From Xylocopa sonorina (taxonomy: Eukaryota; Arthropoda; Insecta; Hymenoptera; Apidae): a stretch of DNA of 64,000 nucleotides. The position numbers and the translations under genes are program-made. Shown one piece after another: positions 9,550-23,400 of this stretch; positions within the stretch are counted from its first letter, which is position 1; each line of letters begins with the position of its first letter. The notes below the pieces were generated by a model. That model searched no databases, was not told where the DNA came from, and saw nothing but the letters and a program-made list of their open reading frames with translations. The DNA lies in assembly GCF_050948175.1 (NCBI RefSeq), contig NW_027490133.1:930001-994000 (forward strand), read 5' to 3'.

Positions 9550-10981
9550 GTATACATGATACTTCGCTATGAATATTATATCTAATCATGAAACATAGAA
9601 ATGAAATGCGATATCGCGTTATGACAAGCATTACAACCCTATTGCTACGATACGTATACATCTGCAAACGTTATTTCCTAGGAAGGAAGAGTCGCATTTA
9701 CATTCATTTGATGTGAATACGAGGTATACATGACACTTCGCAATGAATATTATATCTTATTATGAAACATAGAAATGAAATGCGATATCGCTTTTTAAGA
9801 AGCATTAGAACTCTATTGCTACGATACGTAGACATCTGCAAATGCTATTCCCTAGCAATGAAATGTCGCATTTACATGTTTTTGAAGTGTATGCGAGGTA
9901 TACATAAGACTCCGCAATGAATATTATATCATATCATGAGTCATAGAAATGAGATGCGATATCGCGATTTAAGAAGCGCTAGAACTCTATTGCTTCGATA
10001 CGTAGACATCTGCAAACTCTGTTTCCCAGCAAGGAAGTGTCGCATTTACATTCAGTTGAAGTGTATGCGAGGTATACATAACACTCCACAATTATTATTA
10101 TATCTTATCATGAAACATAGAAATGATATGCGATACCGCGATTTAAGAAGCATTAGAACACTATTGCTTCGTTACGTAGACAACTGCCACCGCTATTTCC
10201 TAGCAAGGAAGTGTCGCATTTACATTCATTTGAAGTGTATGCGAGGTATTCAAGACACTTCGCAATGAATATTATATCTTATCATGAAACATAGAAATGG
10301 GAAGCTATATCGCTCTTTAAGAAGCATTAGACCTCCATTGCTACGATACGTAGATGTCTGGAAACGCTATTTCCTAGCAAGGAAGTGCCGCATTTTCATT
10401 ACTTTCAAGTGAATACGAGGTATACATGACACTCCGCAATGAATATTATATCTTCTCATGAAACATAGAAGTGAGATGCAACATCTCGTTTTAAGATGCC
10501 TTAGAACTCAATTGCTTCGATACGTAAACATCTGCAAATGCTATTTTCTAGCAAGGAAGTGTCGTATTTATACTCATTTGAAGTGTATGCGAGAAATACA
10601 TTACACTTCGCAATGAATATTATATCTTGTCATGAAACATAGAAATGAGATGCGACATCTCGTTTTAAGATGCATTAGAACTCCATTGTTTCGATACCTA
10701 GACATCTGGAAACGCTACTTCCTAGCAAGGAAGTGCCGCATTTACATTCTTTTCAAGTGAATACGAGGTATACATGACACTCCGCAATGAATATTTTATC
10801 TTATAATGAGACATAGAAATGCTATGCGATATCGCGTTTTAAGAAGCATTAGAACTCTATTGTTTCGATACGTAGACATCTGCAAACGCTACTTCCTAGT
10901 AAGGAAGTGTCGCATTTACATACATTTGAAGTGAATACGAGGTATAAGTGACACTTCGCAATAAATATTATATCTTATCAT

Positions 10982-11123
10982 GAAACATAGAAATGAGATG
11001 CGTTATCGCGTTTTCAGAAGCATAGGACCTCTATTTCTTCGATACGTAGACATCTGCCAACACTATTTCCTAGCAAGGAAGTTCCGCATTTATGTTGCGC
11101 AATGAATATTATATATTTATCAT
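10982..11123 (+). repeat. shortened satellite monomer, 142 bp
   Basis: About 32 bp of the variable middle segment is missing near 11097, so the CGCATTTAT stretch joins directly to GCGCAATG. The same short monomer occurs in block B at 17727-17868, confirming shared descent of the blocks. Confidence 0.9.
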
Positions 11124-12863
11124 GAGACATAGAAATGAGATGCGATATGGCGGTTTAAGAAGCAGTAGATCTCTATTGCTTCGATACGTAGACATCTGCA
11201 AACGCGATTTCCTAGCAAGGAAGTGTCGCAGTTACATCGTTTTCAAGTGAATACGAGGTACACATGACACTTCGCAATGAATATTGTATCTTATCATGAA
11301 ACATAGAAATGTGATGCGATATCGCGTTTTAAGAAGAATTAGAACTCTATTGCTATGACACATAGATATCTGCAAACGCTATTTCCTAGCAAGGAAGTGA
11401 CGCATTATCATTCTTTTGAAGTTGACTACAAGGTATACATAACATTGCACAATGAATATTGTATCTTATCATGAAACATATAAATGAGATGCGATATCGC
11501 GATTTAGGCAGCATTAGAACACTATTGCTTCGATACCTAGATATCTGCAAACGCTGCTTCCTAGCAAGGATGTGTCGCATTTACATTGTTTTGAATTGAA
11601 TACGAGGTATGCATGACACTCCGCAATGAATATTATATCTTATCATGAAACATAGAAATGAGATGCGATATCGCGTTTTAAGAAGCATTGGAACCCTATT
11701 GCTCCGATACGTGGACATCTGCAAACGCTATTTCCTAGCAAGGAAGTGTCGCATTTACATTCAATTGAAGTGTAGACGAGGAATACATAACACTTCGTAA
11801 TGAATATTATATCTCATCATGAAACATAGAAATGTGATGCGATATCGCATTTTAAGAAGCATTAGAACTCTATTGCTTCGATACGTAGACACCTGCAAAC
11901 GCTATTTCCTAGCAGGGAAGTGTCACATTTACATTCATTTGAAGTGTAGACGAGATATACATAACACTGCACAATGAATATTATATCTTATCATGAAACA
12001 TAGAAATCAGATGCGATATCGCGATTTAAGATGCATTAGAACTCTATTGCTTCGATACGTAGACAACTGAAAACGCTACTTCCTAGCAAGGAAATGTCGC
12101 ATTTACATTCTTTTGAAGTAAATACGAGGTATGCATAACAGTGCACAATGTATATTATATCTTATCATGAAACATAGAAATGAGATGCGATATTGCGATT
12201 TAAGAAGCATTAGAACTCCATTGCTTCGATACGTAGACATCTGCAAACGCTATTTTCTAGGAAGGAAGTGCCGCACTTACATTCTTTTGAAGTGAATGCG
12301 AGGTATGCATGACAACTTCGCAATGAATATTACATCGTATCACGAAACACAGAAATGAGATGCGATATCGCGATTTATGATACATTAGAACCCTATTGCC
12401 TCGATACGTAGACATCTGCAAACGCTATTTCCTAGGAAGGAAGAGTCGCATTTACATTCTTTTGAAGTGAATACGAGGTATACATTACACTTCGCAATGA
12501 ATATTATATCTTATCACGAAACATAGAAATGAGATGCGATATCGCGAGTTAAGAAGCATTAGGACTCTATTGCTTCGATACGTAGACATCTGCAAACGCT
12601 ATTTCCTAGCAAGGAAGTGTCGCATTTAATTGTTTTGAAGTGAATACGAGGTGTACATGACACTTCGCAATGAATATTATATCTCATCACAAAGCATAGA
12701 AATGAGATGCAATATGACGATGTGAGAAGCATTGGAACTCTATTGCTTCGATACGTATACATCTGCAAACGCTGTTTCCTAGCAAGGGAGTGTCGCATTT
12801 ACATTCTTTTGAAGTGAATACGAGGAATACATATAACTGCGCAATGAATATTATATCTTATCT

Positions 12864-13027
12864 GAAACATAGAAATGAGTTGCGATATCGCGTTTTAAGA
12901 AGCATTAGAACTCTATTGTTCCGATACGTAGACATATAGAAACGCTATTTCCTAGCAAGAGAGAGTCGGATTTAAATGAATTGCGAGGTATACAATACAT
13001 TTCGCAATGAACATTATATCTCATCAT
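12864..13027 (+). repeat. shortened satellite monomer, 164 bp
   Basis: A roughly 10-bp loss lies around 12968-12985. The same monomer occurs in block B at 19609-19772. Confidence 0.85.
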
Positions 13028-13651
13028 GAACCATAGAAATGACATGCGATTTCGCGAATTAGGAAGCATTAGAGCACTATTGCTACGATAAGAAGACATC
13101 TGCAAACGCTATTTAATGGCAAGGAAGTGTCGCATTTACATTCGTTTGTAGTGAATACGAGGAGTACATGACAATTCGCAATGAATATTTTATCTTGTCA
13201 TGAAACCTAGAAATGAGATGCGATATCTCGTTTTAAGAAGCATTAGAAATCTATTGCTTCAATTCGTAGACATCTGCAAACGCTACTACCTTGCAAGGAA
13301 TTGTCGCATTTACATTCATTTGAAGTGTAAAGGAGGAATACATAACACTCCGCAAAGAGTATTATATCTCATCGTGAAACATAGAAATGAGGGGCGATTT
13401 CGCGTTTTAAGAAGCATTAGAACACTATTGCTACGATACGTAGACATCTGTGAACGCTATTTCCTAGCAAGGAAATGTCACATTTACATACTTTTGAAGT
13501 AAATACGCTTCATACATAACACTCCGCAATGAATATTATATCCTATCGTGAAACATAGATTTGAGATGCGATCTCGCGATATAAGAAACATTAGAACTCT
13601 ATTGCTACGATACGTAGACATCTGCAAACGCTATTTCCTAGCAAGGAAGTG

Positions 13652-14238
13652 TCGCATTTATATTCTTTTGAAGTGAATGCGAGGTGTACATAACATTGCA
13701 CAATAAATATTATGTATTATCATGAAACATAGAAATGAGATGCGACATCGCGTTTTAAGAAGCATGAGAACCCTATTGCTACGATACGTAGATATCTGCA
13801 AACGCTATTTCCCAGCAAGGAAGTGTCGCATTTATAATCATTTGAAGTGTATGCGAGGTATACATGACACTTCGCAATGAATAGTATATCTTATCATGAA
13901 ACATAGAAATGAGATGCGATATCGCGTTTTGAGAAGCATTAGAACTCCAATGCTACGATACGTAGACATCTACAAGCGCTATCTCCTAGCAAGGATGTGT
14001 GGCATTTACATTCATTTGAAGTGTGTGCGAGGTATACATAACACTTCGCAATGAATATTATATGTTATCATGAAGCATAGAAATGAGATGCGATATCTCG
14101 TTTCAAGAAGCATTATCACAAGCTTGCTACGATACGTAGAGATCTGCAAACGCTATTTCCTAGCAAGGAAGTGTCGCATTTACATTCATTTGAAGTGAAT
14201 ACGAGGAATACACGAAACTTCGCAATTAATATTATATC
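13652..14238 (+). repeat. satellite spacer between blocks A and B
   Basis: About 3.4 monomers. The first part shares rare variants with 26409-26500 and 23024-23240. The second part (about 14030-14238) resembles 24350-24560 at lower identity. It is therefore itself a mosaic of block C/D-type monomers. No gene is seen. Confidence 0.8.
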
Positions 14239-17200
14239 TTATCATGAAACGTAGAAATGAGATGCGATATCGCTTTTTAAGAAGGATTAGAACTATGTTG
14301 CTTCGATACGTAGACATCTGCAGACGCTTATTCCTAGCAAGGAAGTGTCTAATTTACATTCTTTTGAAGTGAATACGAGGTATACATGGGACTTCGCAAA
14401 GAATATTATATCTTATCTTGAAACATAGAAATGAGATGCGCTATGGAGTTTTAAGAAGCATTTGAAATCTATTGCTACGATACGTAGATAACTGCAAACG
14501 CTGTTTCCTAGCAAGGAAGAGTCGCATTTACATTCTTTTGAAATGAATACGAGGTATACATAACACTCCACAATGAATATTATATCTTGTCATGAAACAT
14601 AGAAATGAGATGCGATATCGCGATTTAAAAGGCATTATAAATCTATTGGGACGATACGTAGACATTTGCAAACGCTATTTAATAGCAAGGAAGTGTAGCA
14701 TTTACATTCATTTGAAGTTTATTGGAGGTATAAGTGACACTTCGCAATAAATATTATATCTTATCATGAAACATAGACGTGAGACGCGATATCGCGTGTT
14801 AAGAAGCATTAGATCTCTATTGCTACGATACGTAGACGTCTGCAAACGCTATTTCCTAGCAAGGAAGTGTCGCATTTACATACATTTGAAGTGAATACGA
14901 GGTATACATGACACATCGCAATGAATATTATATATTTATCATGAGACAGAGAAATGAGATGCGATATCGCTATTTAAGAAGCTATAGATCTCTATTGCTT
15001 CAATACGTAGACATCTGCCAACGCTATTTCCTAGCAAGGAAGTGTCGCATTTACACTCTCTTGAAGTGAGTACGACGTATACATAACACTGCACAATGAA
15101 TATTATATCTTATCATGAAACATAGAAATGAGATGCCTAATCGCGGTTTTAGAAGCATTAGAAATCTATTGCTTCGATTCGTATGCATCTGCAAACGCTA
15201 TTTCCTAGCTAGGAAGTGTCGTATTTACATTCATTTGAAGTGTATGCGAGGTATAAGTGACACCTCGCAATGAATATTATACCTTATAATGAAATATAGA
15301 AATGAGATGCGGTATCCCGTTTTAAGAAGCATTACAACTCTATTGCTTCGATACGTATACATCTGCAAACGCTATTTTAAAGCAGGGAAGTGTCGCATTT
15401 ACATTCTCTTGAAGTGAAGACGAGGTATACATAACACTGCACAATGAATATTATATCTGATCATGAAACATAAAAATGGGATGCGATATGGCGATATAAG
15501 AAGCATTAGAACTCTACTGCTTCGATACGTAGACATTTGCAAACGCTACTTCCTAGCAAGGAAGTGTCGCATTTACATTCTTTTGAAAGAAATACGGGGT
15601 ATACATGACAGTTCGCAATGAATATTATATCTTGTCATGAAACATAGAAATGAGATGCGATATCGCGATTTAAGAAGCAACAGAACTCTGTTGCTTCGAT
15701 ACGCAGGCATATGCCATCGCTATATCCTAGCAACGAAGTGTCGCACTTACATTCATTTGAAGTGTATGCGAGGTATTAGTGACACTACGCAATGATTATT
15801 TTATCTTACCATGAAACATAGAAATGAGATGCGACATCTCGTTTTAAGAAGCATTAGAACTCTATTGTTTCAATACGTAGACATGTGGAGACGCTATTTC
15901 CTAGCAAGGAAGTGTCGCATTTACATTCTTATGAAGCGAATACGAGATATACTTGACACTTCGCAATGAATATTATATCTTATCATGACACATAGATATG
16001 AGATGCGATATGTTGTTTTAAAAAGCTTTAAAACTCTATTGCTACGATGCGTAGACATCTGCAAACGCTATTTAATAGGAGGGAAGTACCGCATTTACAT
16101 TCTTTTGAAGTGAGTACGAGGTATACATGACACTACGCAATGAATATTATATCTTATCATGAAACATAGAAATGAGCTGCGAAATTTCGTTTTAAGAAGC
16201 ATTAGAACTCTATTGTTTCGATACGTAGACATCTGCAAACGCTATTTAATAGCAAGGAAGTGTCGCCTTTACATTCTTTTGAAGTGAATACGTCGTATAC
16301 ATGATACTTCGCTATGAATATTATATCTAATCATGAAACATAGAAATGAAATGCGATATCGCGTTATGACAAGCATTACAACCCTATTGCTACGATACGT
16401 ATACATCTGCAAACGTTATTTCCTAGGAAGGAAGAGTCGCATTTACATTCATTTGATGTGAATACGAGGTATACATGACACTTCGCAATGAATATTATAT
16501 CTTATTATGAAACATAGAAATGAAATGCGATATCGCTTTTTAAGAAGCATTAGAACTCTATTGCTACGATACGTAGACATCTGCAAATGCTATTCCCTAG
16601 CAATGAAATGTCGCATTTACATGTTTTTGAAGTGTATGCGAGGTATACATAAGACTCCGCAATGAATATTATATCATATCATGAGTCATAGAAATGAGAT
16701 GCGATATCGCGATTTAAGAAGCGCTAGAACTCTATTGCTTCGATACGTAGACATCTGCAAACTCTGTTTCCCAGCAAGGAAGTGTCGCATTTACATTCAG
16801 TTGAAGTGTATGCGAGGTATACATAACACTCCACAATTATTATTATATCTTATCATGAAACATAGAAATGATATGCGATATCGCGATTTAAGAAGCATTA
16901 GAACACTATTGCTTCGTTACGTAGACAACTGCCACCGCTATTTCCTAGCAAGGAAGTGTCGCATTTACATTCATTTGAAGTGTATGCGAGGTATTCAAGA
17001 CACTTCGCAATGAATATTATATCTTATCATGAAACATAGAAATGGGAAGCTATATCGCTCTTTAAGAAGCATTAGATCTCCATTGCTACGATACGTAGAT
17101 GTCTGGAAACGCTATTTCCTAGCAAGGAAGTGCCGCATTTTCATTACTTTCAAGTGAATACGAGGTATACATGACACTCCGCAATGAATATTATATCTTC

Positions 17201-20200
17201 TCATGAAACATAGAAGTGAGATGCAACATCTCGTTTTAAGATGCCTTAGAACTCAATTGCTTCGATACGTAAACATCTGCAAATGCTATTTTCTAGCAAG
17301 GAAGTGTCGTATTTATACTCATTTGAAGTGTATGCGAGAAATACATTACACTTCGCAATGAATATTATATCTTGTCATGAAACATAGAAATGAGATGCGA
17401 CATCTCGTTTTAAGATGCATTAGAACTCCATTGTTTCGATACCTAGACATCTGGAAACGCTACTTCCTAGCAAGGAAGTGCCGCATTTACATTCTTTTCA
17501 AGTGAATACGAGGTATACATGACACTCCGCAATGAATATTTTATCTTATAATGAGACATAGAAATGCTATGCGATATCGCGTTTTAAGAAGCATTAGAAC
17601 TCTATTGTTTCGATACGTAGACATCTGCAAACGCTACTTCCTAGCAAGGAAGTGTCGCATTTACATACATTTGAAGTGAATACGAGGTATAAGTGACACT
17701 TCGCAATAAATATTATATCTTATCATGAAACATAGAAATGAGATGCGTTATCGCGTTTTCAGAAGCATAGGACCTCTATTTCTTCGATACGTAGACATCT
17801 GCCAACACTATTTCCTAGCAAGGAAGTTCCGCATTTATGTTGCGCAATGAATATTATATATTTATCATGAGACATAGAAATGAGATGCGATATGGCGGTT
17901 TAAGAAGCAGTAGATCTCTATTGCTTCGATACGTAGACATCTGCAAACGCGATTTCCTAGCAAGGAAGTGTCGCAGTTACATCGTTTTCAAGTGAATACG
18001 AGGTACACATGACACTTCGCAATGAATATTGTATCTTATCATGAAACATAGAAATGTGATGCGATATCGCGTTTTAAGAAGAATTAGAACTCTATTGCTA
18101 TGACACATAGATATCTGCAAACGCTATTTCCTAGCAAGGAAGTGACGCATTATCATTCTTTTGAAGTTGACTACAAGGTATACATAACATTGCACAATGA
18201 ATATTGTATCTTATCATGAAACATATAAATGAGATGCGATATCGCGATTTAGGCAGCATTAGAACACTATTGCTTCGATACCTAGATATCTGCAAACGCT
18301 GCTTCCTAGCAAGGATGTGTCGCATTTACATTGTTTTGAATTGAATACGAGGTATGCATGACACTCCGCAATGAATATTATATCTTATCATGAAACATAG
18401 AAATGAGATGCGATATCGCGTTTTAAGAAGCATTGGAACCCTATTGCTCCGATACGTGGACATCTGCAAACGCTATTTCCTAGCAAGGAAGTGTCGCATT
18501 TACATTCAATTGAAGTGTAGACGAGGAATACATAACACTTCGTAATGAATATTATATCTCATCATGAAACATAGAAATGTGATGCGATATCGCATTTTAA
18601 GAAGCATTAGAACTCTATTGCTTCGATACGTAGACACCTGCAAACGCTATTTCCTAGCAGGGAAGTGTCACATTTACATTCATTTGAAGTGTAGACGAGA
18701 TATACATAACACTGCACAATGAATATTATATCTTATCATGAAACATAGAAATCAGATGCGATATCGCGATTTAAGATGCATTAGAACTCTATTGCTTCGA
18801 TACGTAGACAACTGAAAACGCTACTTCCTAGCAAGGAAATGTCGCATTTACATTCTTTTGAAGTAAATACGAGGTATGCATAACAGTGCACAATGTATAT
18901 TATATCTTATCATGAAACATAGAAATGAGATGCGATATTGCGATTTAAGAAGCATTAGAACTCCATTGCTTCGATACGTAGACATCTGCGAACGCTATTT
19001 TCTAGGAAGGAAGTGCCGCACTTACATTCTTTTGAAGTGAATACGAGGTATGCATGACAACTTCGCAATGAATATTACATCGTATCACGAAACACAGAAA
19101 TGAGATGCGATATCGCGATTTATGATACATTAGAACCCTATTCCCTCGATACGTAGACATCTGCAAACGCTATTTCCTAGGAAGGAAGAGTCGCATTTAC
19201 ATTCTTTTGAAGTGAATACGAGGTATACATTACACTTCGCAATGAATATTATATCTTATCACGAAACATAGAAATGAGATGCGATATCGCGAGTTAAGAA
19301 GCATTAGGACTCTATTGCTTCGATACGTAGACATCTGCAAACGCTATTTCCTAGCAAGGAAGTGTCGCATTTAATTGTTTTGAAGTGAATACGAGGTGTA
19401 CATGACACTTCGCAATGAATATTATATCTCATCACAAAGCATAGAAATGAGATGCAATATGACGATGTGAGAAGCATTGGAACTCTATTGCTTCGATACG
19501 TATACATCTGCAAACGCTGTTTCCTAGCAAGGGAGTGTCGCATTTACATTCTTTTGAAGTGAATACGAGGAATACATATAACTGCGCAATGAATATTATA
19601 TCTTATCTGAAACATAGAAATGAGTTGCGATATCGCGTTTTAAGAAGCATTAGAACTCTATTGTTCCGATACGTAGACATATAGAAACGCTATTTCCTAG
19701 CAAGAGAGAGTCGGATTTAAATGAATTGCGAGGTATACAATACATTTCGCAATGAACATTATATCTCATCATGAACCATAGAAATGACATGCGATTTCGC
19801 GAATTAGGAAGCATTAGAGCACTATTGCTACGATAAGAAGACATCTGCAAACGCTATTTAATGGCAAGGAAGTGTCGCATTTACATTCGTTTGTAGTGAA
19901 TACGAGGAGTACATGACAATTCGCAATGAATATTTTATCTTGTCATGAAACATAGAAATGAGATGCGATATCTCGTTTTAAGAAGCATTAGAAATCTATT
20001 GCTTCAATTCGTAGACATCTGCAAACGCTACTACCTTGCAAGGAATTGTCGCATTTACATTCATTTGAAGTGTAAAGGAGGAATACATAACACTCCGCAA
20101 AGAGTATTATATCTCATCGTGAAACATAGAAATGAGGGGCGATTTCGCGTTTTAAGAAGCATTAGAACACTATTGCTACGATACGTAGACATCTGTGAAC

Positions 20201-20396
20201 GCTATTTCCTAGCAAGGAAATGTCACATTTACATGCTTTTGAAGTAAATACGCTTCATACATAACACTCCGCAATGAATATTATATCCTATCGTGAAACA
20301 TAGATTTGAGATGCGATCTCGCGATATAAGGAACATTAGAACTCTATTGCTACGATACGTAGACATCTGCAAACGCTATTTCCTAGCAAGGAAGTG
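14239..20396 (+). repeat. satellite segmental block B (copy 2 of A/B)
   Basis: Second copy of block A, 348 bp shorter because two monomers are missing at 16295-16300. It includes the same short monomers (17727-17868 and 19609-19772). Example differences from A: CCGCG against TCGCG near 10134/16879, and AACCTAG against AACATAG near 13204/19949. Divergence from A begins abruptly at 20397. No gene is seen. Confidence 0.93.
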
Positions 20397-20474
20397 ACGC
20401 ATTTACATTTTCCTGAAGTGAATACAAGGTATACATGACACTTCGCAATTAATATTATATCTTATCATGAAACA
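20397..20474 (+). repeat. satellite junction between blocks B and C
   Basis: This short stretch, with the following monomers to about 20745, closely matches 24669-25018 inside block C and 29984-30333 inside block D. Block B was therefore joined to material of the C/D family. Confidence 0.75.
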
Positions 20475-23400
20475 TATAAATGAGATGCGATATCCCGTTT
20501 CAAGAAGCATTAGAACTCTATTGCTTCGAAACGTAGGCATCTGGAAACGCAGTTTCCTAGAAAGGAAGTGTCGCATTTACATTCTTTTGATGTGGATACG
20601 AGGTATTCATAACACTTCGCAATGAATGTTATATCTTATCATGAAACATAGAAGTGAGATGCGATATCTCGTTTTATGAAGCATTAGAAACCTATTGCTT
20701 CGATACGTAGGCATCTGCAAACGCTACTTGCTAGCAAGGAAGTGTGGCATTTACATTATTCTGAAGTGAATACAAGGTACACATGACACTTCGCAATTAA
20801 TATTATATCTTATCATGAAACATAGAAATGAGATGCGATATCCCGTTTCAAGAAGCATTAGAACTCTATTGCTTCGAAACGTAGGCTTCTGGAAACGTAG
20901 TTCCCTAGAAAGGAAGTTTCGCATTTACATTCTTTTGAAGTGGATACGAGGTATTCATAACACTTCGCAATGAATATTATATCTTATCATGAAACATAGA
21001 AGTGAGATGCGATATCTCGTTTTATGAAGCATTAGAACCCTATTGCTTCGATACGTAGGCATCTGCAAACGCTGTTTCCTAGCAAGGAAATGTCGCATTT
21101 AGATTCATTAGAAGTGTAGACGAGGAATACATAACACTTCGCAATGAATATCATATCTTGTCATGAGACATAGAAATGAGATGCGATATCGCGTTTTAAG
21201 AAGCTTTAGAACACTATTGCTACGATACGTAGACATCTGCAAACGCTATTTCCTAGGAAGGAAGTGCCGCATTTACATTCTTTTGAAGTATATACGCTTC
21301 ATACATAACACTCCACAATGAATATTATATCCTATCGTGAAACATAGATTTGAGATGCGATCTCGAGATATAAGAAGCATTAGAACTCTATTGCTACGAT
21401 ACGTAGACATCTGCAAACGCTATTTCCTATCAAGGAAGTGTCGCATTTACATTCAGTTGAAGTGTATGCGAGGTATACGTGGCACTCCGCTATGAATATT
21501 GTATCTTATCATGAGACATAGAAACGAGATTTGATATCGCGTTTTAAGACATTCTGTTGAGGTGAATACGACGTATACAAACACTTCACAATGAATATTA
21601 TATCTTATCATGAAACATAGAAATAAGATGCGATATCGCGTTTTAAGAAGCATTAGAACACTATTGCTTCGATAAGTAGACACCTGCCAACGCTATTACC
21701 AAGCAAGGAAGTGTCGCATTTACATTCAGTTGAAGTTTATGCGATGTATACTAGACACTTCGCAATGAATATTATATCTTATCATGAGGCATAGAAATGA
21801 GATGCGATATCGCCATTTGAGAAGCTGTAGAACTCTAATGATACGATGCGTAGACATCTGCAAACGCTATTTCCTAGCAAGGAAGTGTCGCATTTACATT
21901 CTTTTGAAGTGAATACGAGGAATACATAACACTTCGCAACGAATATTATATCTTATCATCAAACTTAGATATGAGATGCGATATCGCGATAGGAAGAAGC
22001 ATTTGAACTCTATTGCTTCGATACGTAGACATCTGCAGACGCTACTTCCTTGCAAGGAATGGTCGCATTTACATTCGCTTGAAGTGAATACGTGGTACAC
22101 ATAACCCTTCTAACTGAATATTATATCCTATCATGAAACATAGAAATGGGATGCGATATCGCGTTTTAAGAAACATTAGAACTCCATTGCATCGGTACGT
22201 AGTCATCTGCAAACGCTATTTCCTAGCAAGAAAGTGTCGCATTTACATTCATTACAAGTGTATGCGAGGTATACATAACCCTTCTAACTGAATATTATAT
22301 CCTATCATGAATCATAGAAATGGGATGCGATGTCCCGTTTTAAGAAGCATTAGAAATCTATTGCTTCGATACGTAGGCATCTGCAAACGCTATTTCCTAG
22401 GAAGGAAGTGGCGCATTTAAATTCCTTTGAATTTGATACGTGGTATACATGATACTTCGCAATGAATATTATATTTTGTCATGAAACATAGAAATGAGAT
22501 GCGATATCGCGATTTAAGCAGCCTTAGCACTCCATTGCTACGATACGTAGACATCTGCAAACGCTACTTCCTAGCAAGGAAGTGTCGCATTTACATTCAT
22601 TTGAAGTGTATGAAAGGTATACATGACACTTCGCAATAAATATTATATCTTATAATGAAACATAGAAATGAGATGCGATATCGCGTTTCCAGAAGCATTT
22701 GAACTTTATTGATACGATACGTAGATATTTGGAAACGATATTTCCTAGCAAGGAAGTGCCGCATTTACATTCTTTTGAAGTGAATACGATGTATACATAA
22801 CACTCCACAATGAATATTACATCATATCATGAAACGTAGAATTGAGATGCGATATATCGTTAGAAGAAGCATTAGATCTCTATTGCTTCGATTCGTAGAC
22901 ATCTGGCAACGCTATTTCCTAGCAAGGAAGTGACGCATTTACATTCTTTTAAGTGCAACCGAGGAATGCATAACCTTTCGCAATGAATATTGTATCTTAT
23001 CATGAAACATAGAAATGATATGCGACATCGCGTTTTAAGAAGCATGAGAACCCTATTGCTACGATACGTAGATATCTGCAAACGCTATTTCCCAGCAAGG
23101 AAGTGTCGCATTTATAATCATTTGAAGTGTATGCGAGGTATACATGACACTTCGCAATGAATATTATATCTTATCATGAAACATAGAAATCAGATGCGAT
23201 ATCGCGTTTTGAGAAGCATTAGAACTCCAATGCTACGATACGTAGACATCTACAAGCGCTATTTCCTAGCAAGGAAGTGTCGCATTCACATCCATTTGAA
23301 GTGTAGACGAGGAATACATAGCACTTCGCAATGAATATTATATCTTATCACGGAACATATAAATCATATGCGATATCGCGATTTATGAAGCATTAGAACT

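Larger units (their letters stand above)
7146..13651 (+). repeat. satellite segmental block A (copy 1 of A/B)
   Basis: About 6.5 kb of satellite repeated downstream as block B. Alignment is at offset 7093 up to about 9207 and at 6745 from about 9550. The change of exactly 348 bp means that B lacks two whole monomers present here (9202-9549). About a dozen substitutions were spotted by eye, so identity is very high. Shared oddities include a 142-bp monomer (10982-11123) and a 164-bp monomer (12864-13027). No gene is seen. Confidence 0.93.

Noticed and set aside
9936..10268. 110-codon frame with R/Y/L-rich 58-residue repeats, and its copies elsewhere in the array
   Set aside because: Direct translation of two satellite monomers. 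Near-copies appear wherever the monomer lacks its usual TGA codons, and minus-strand frames are open as well.
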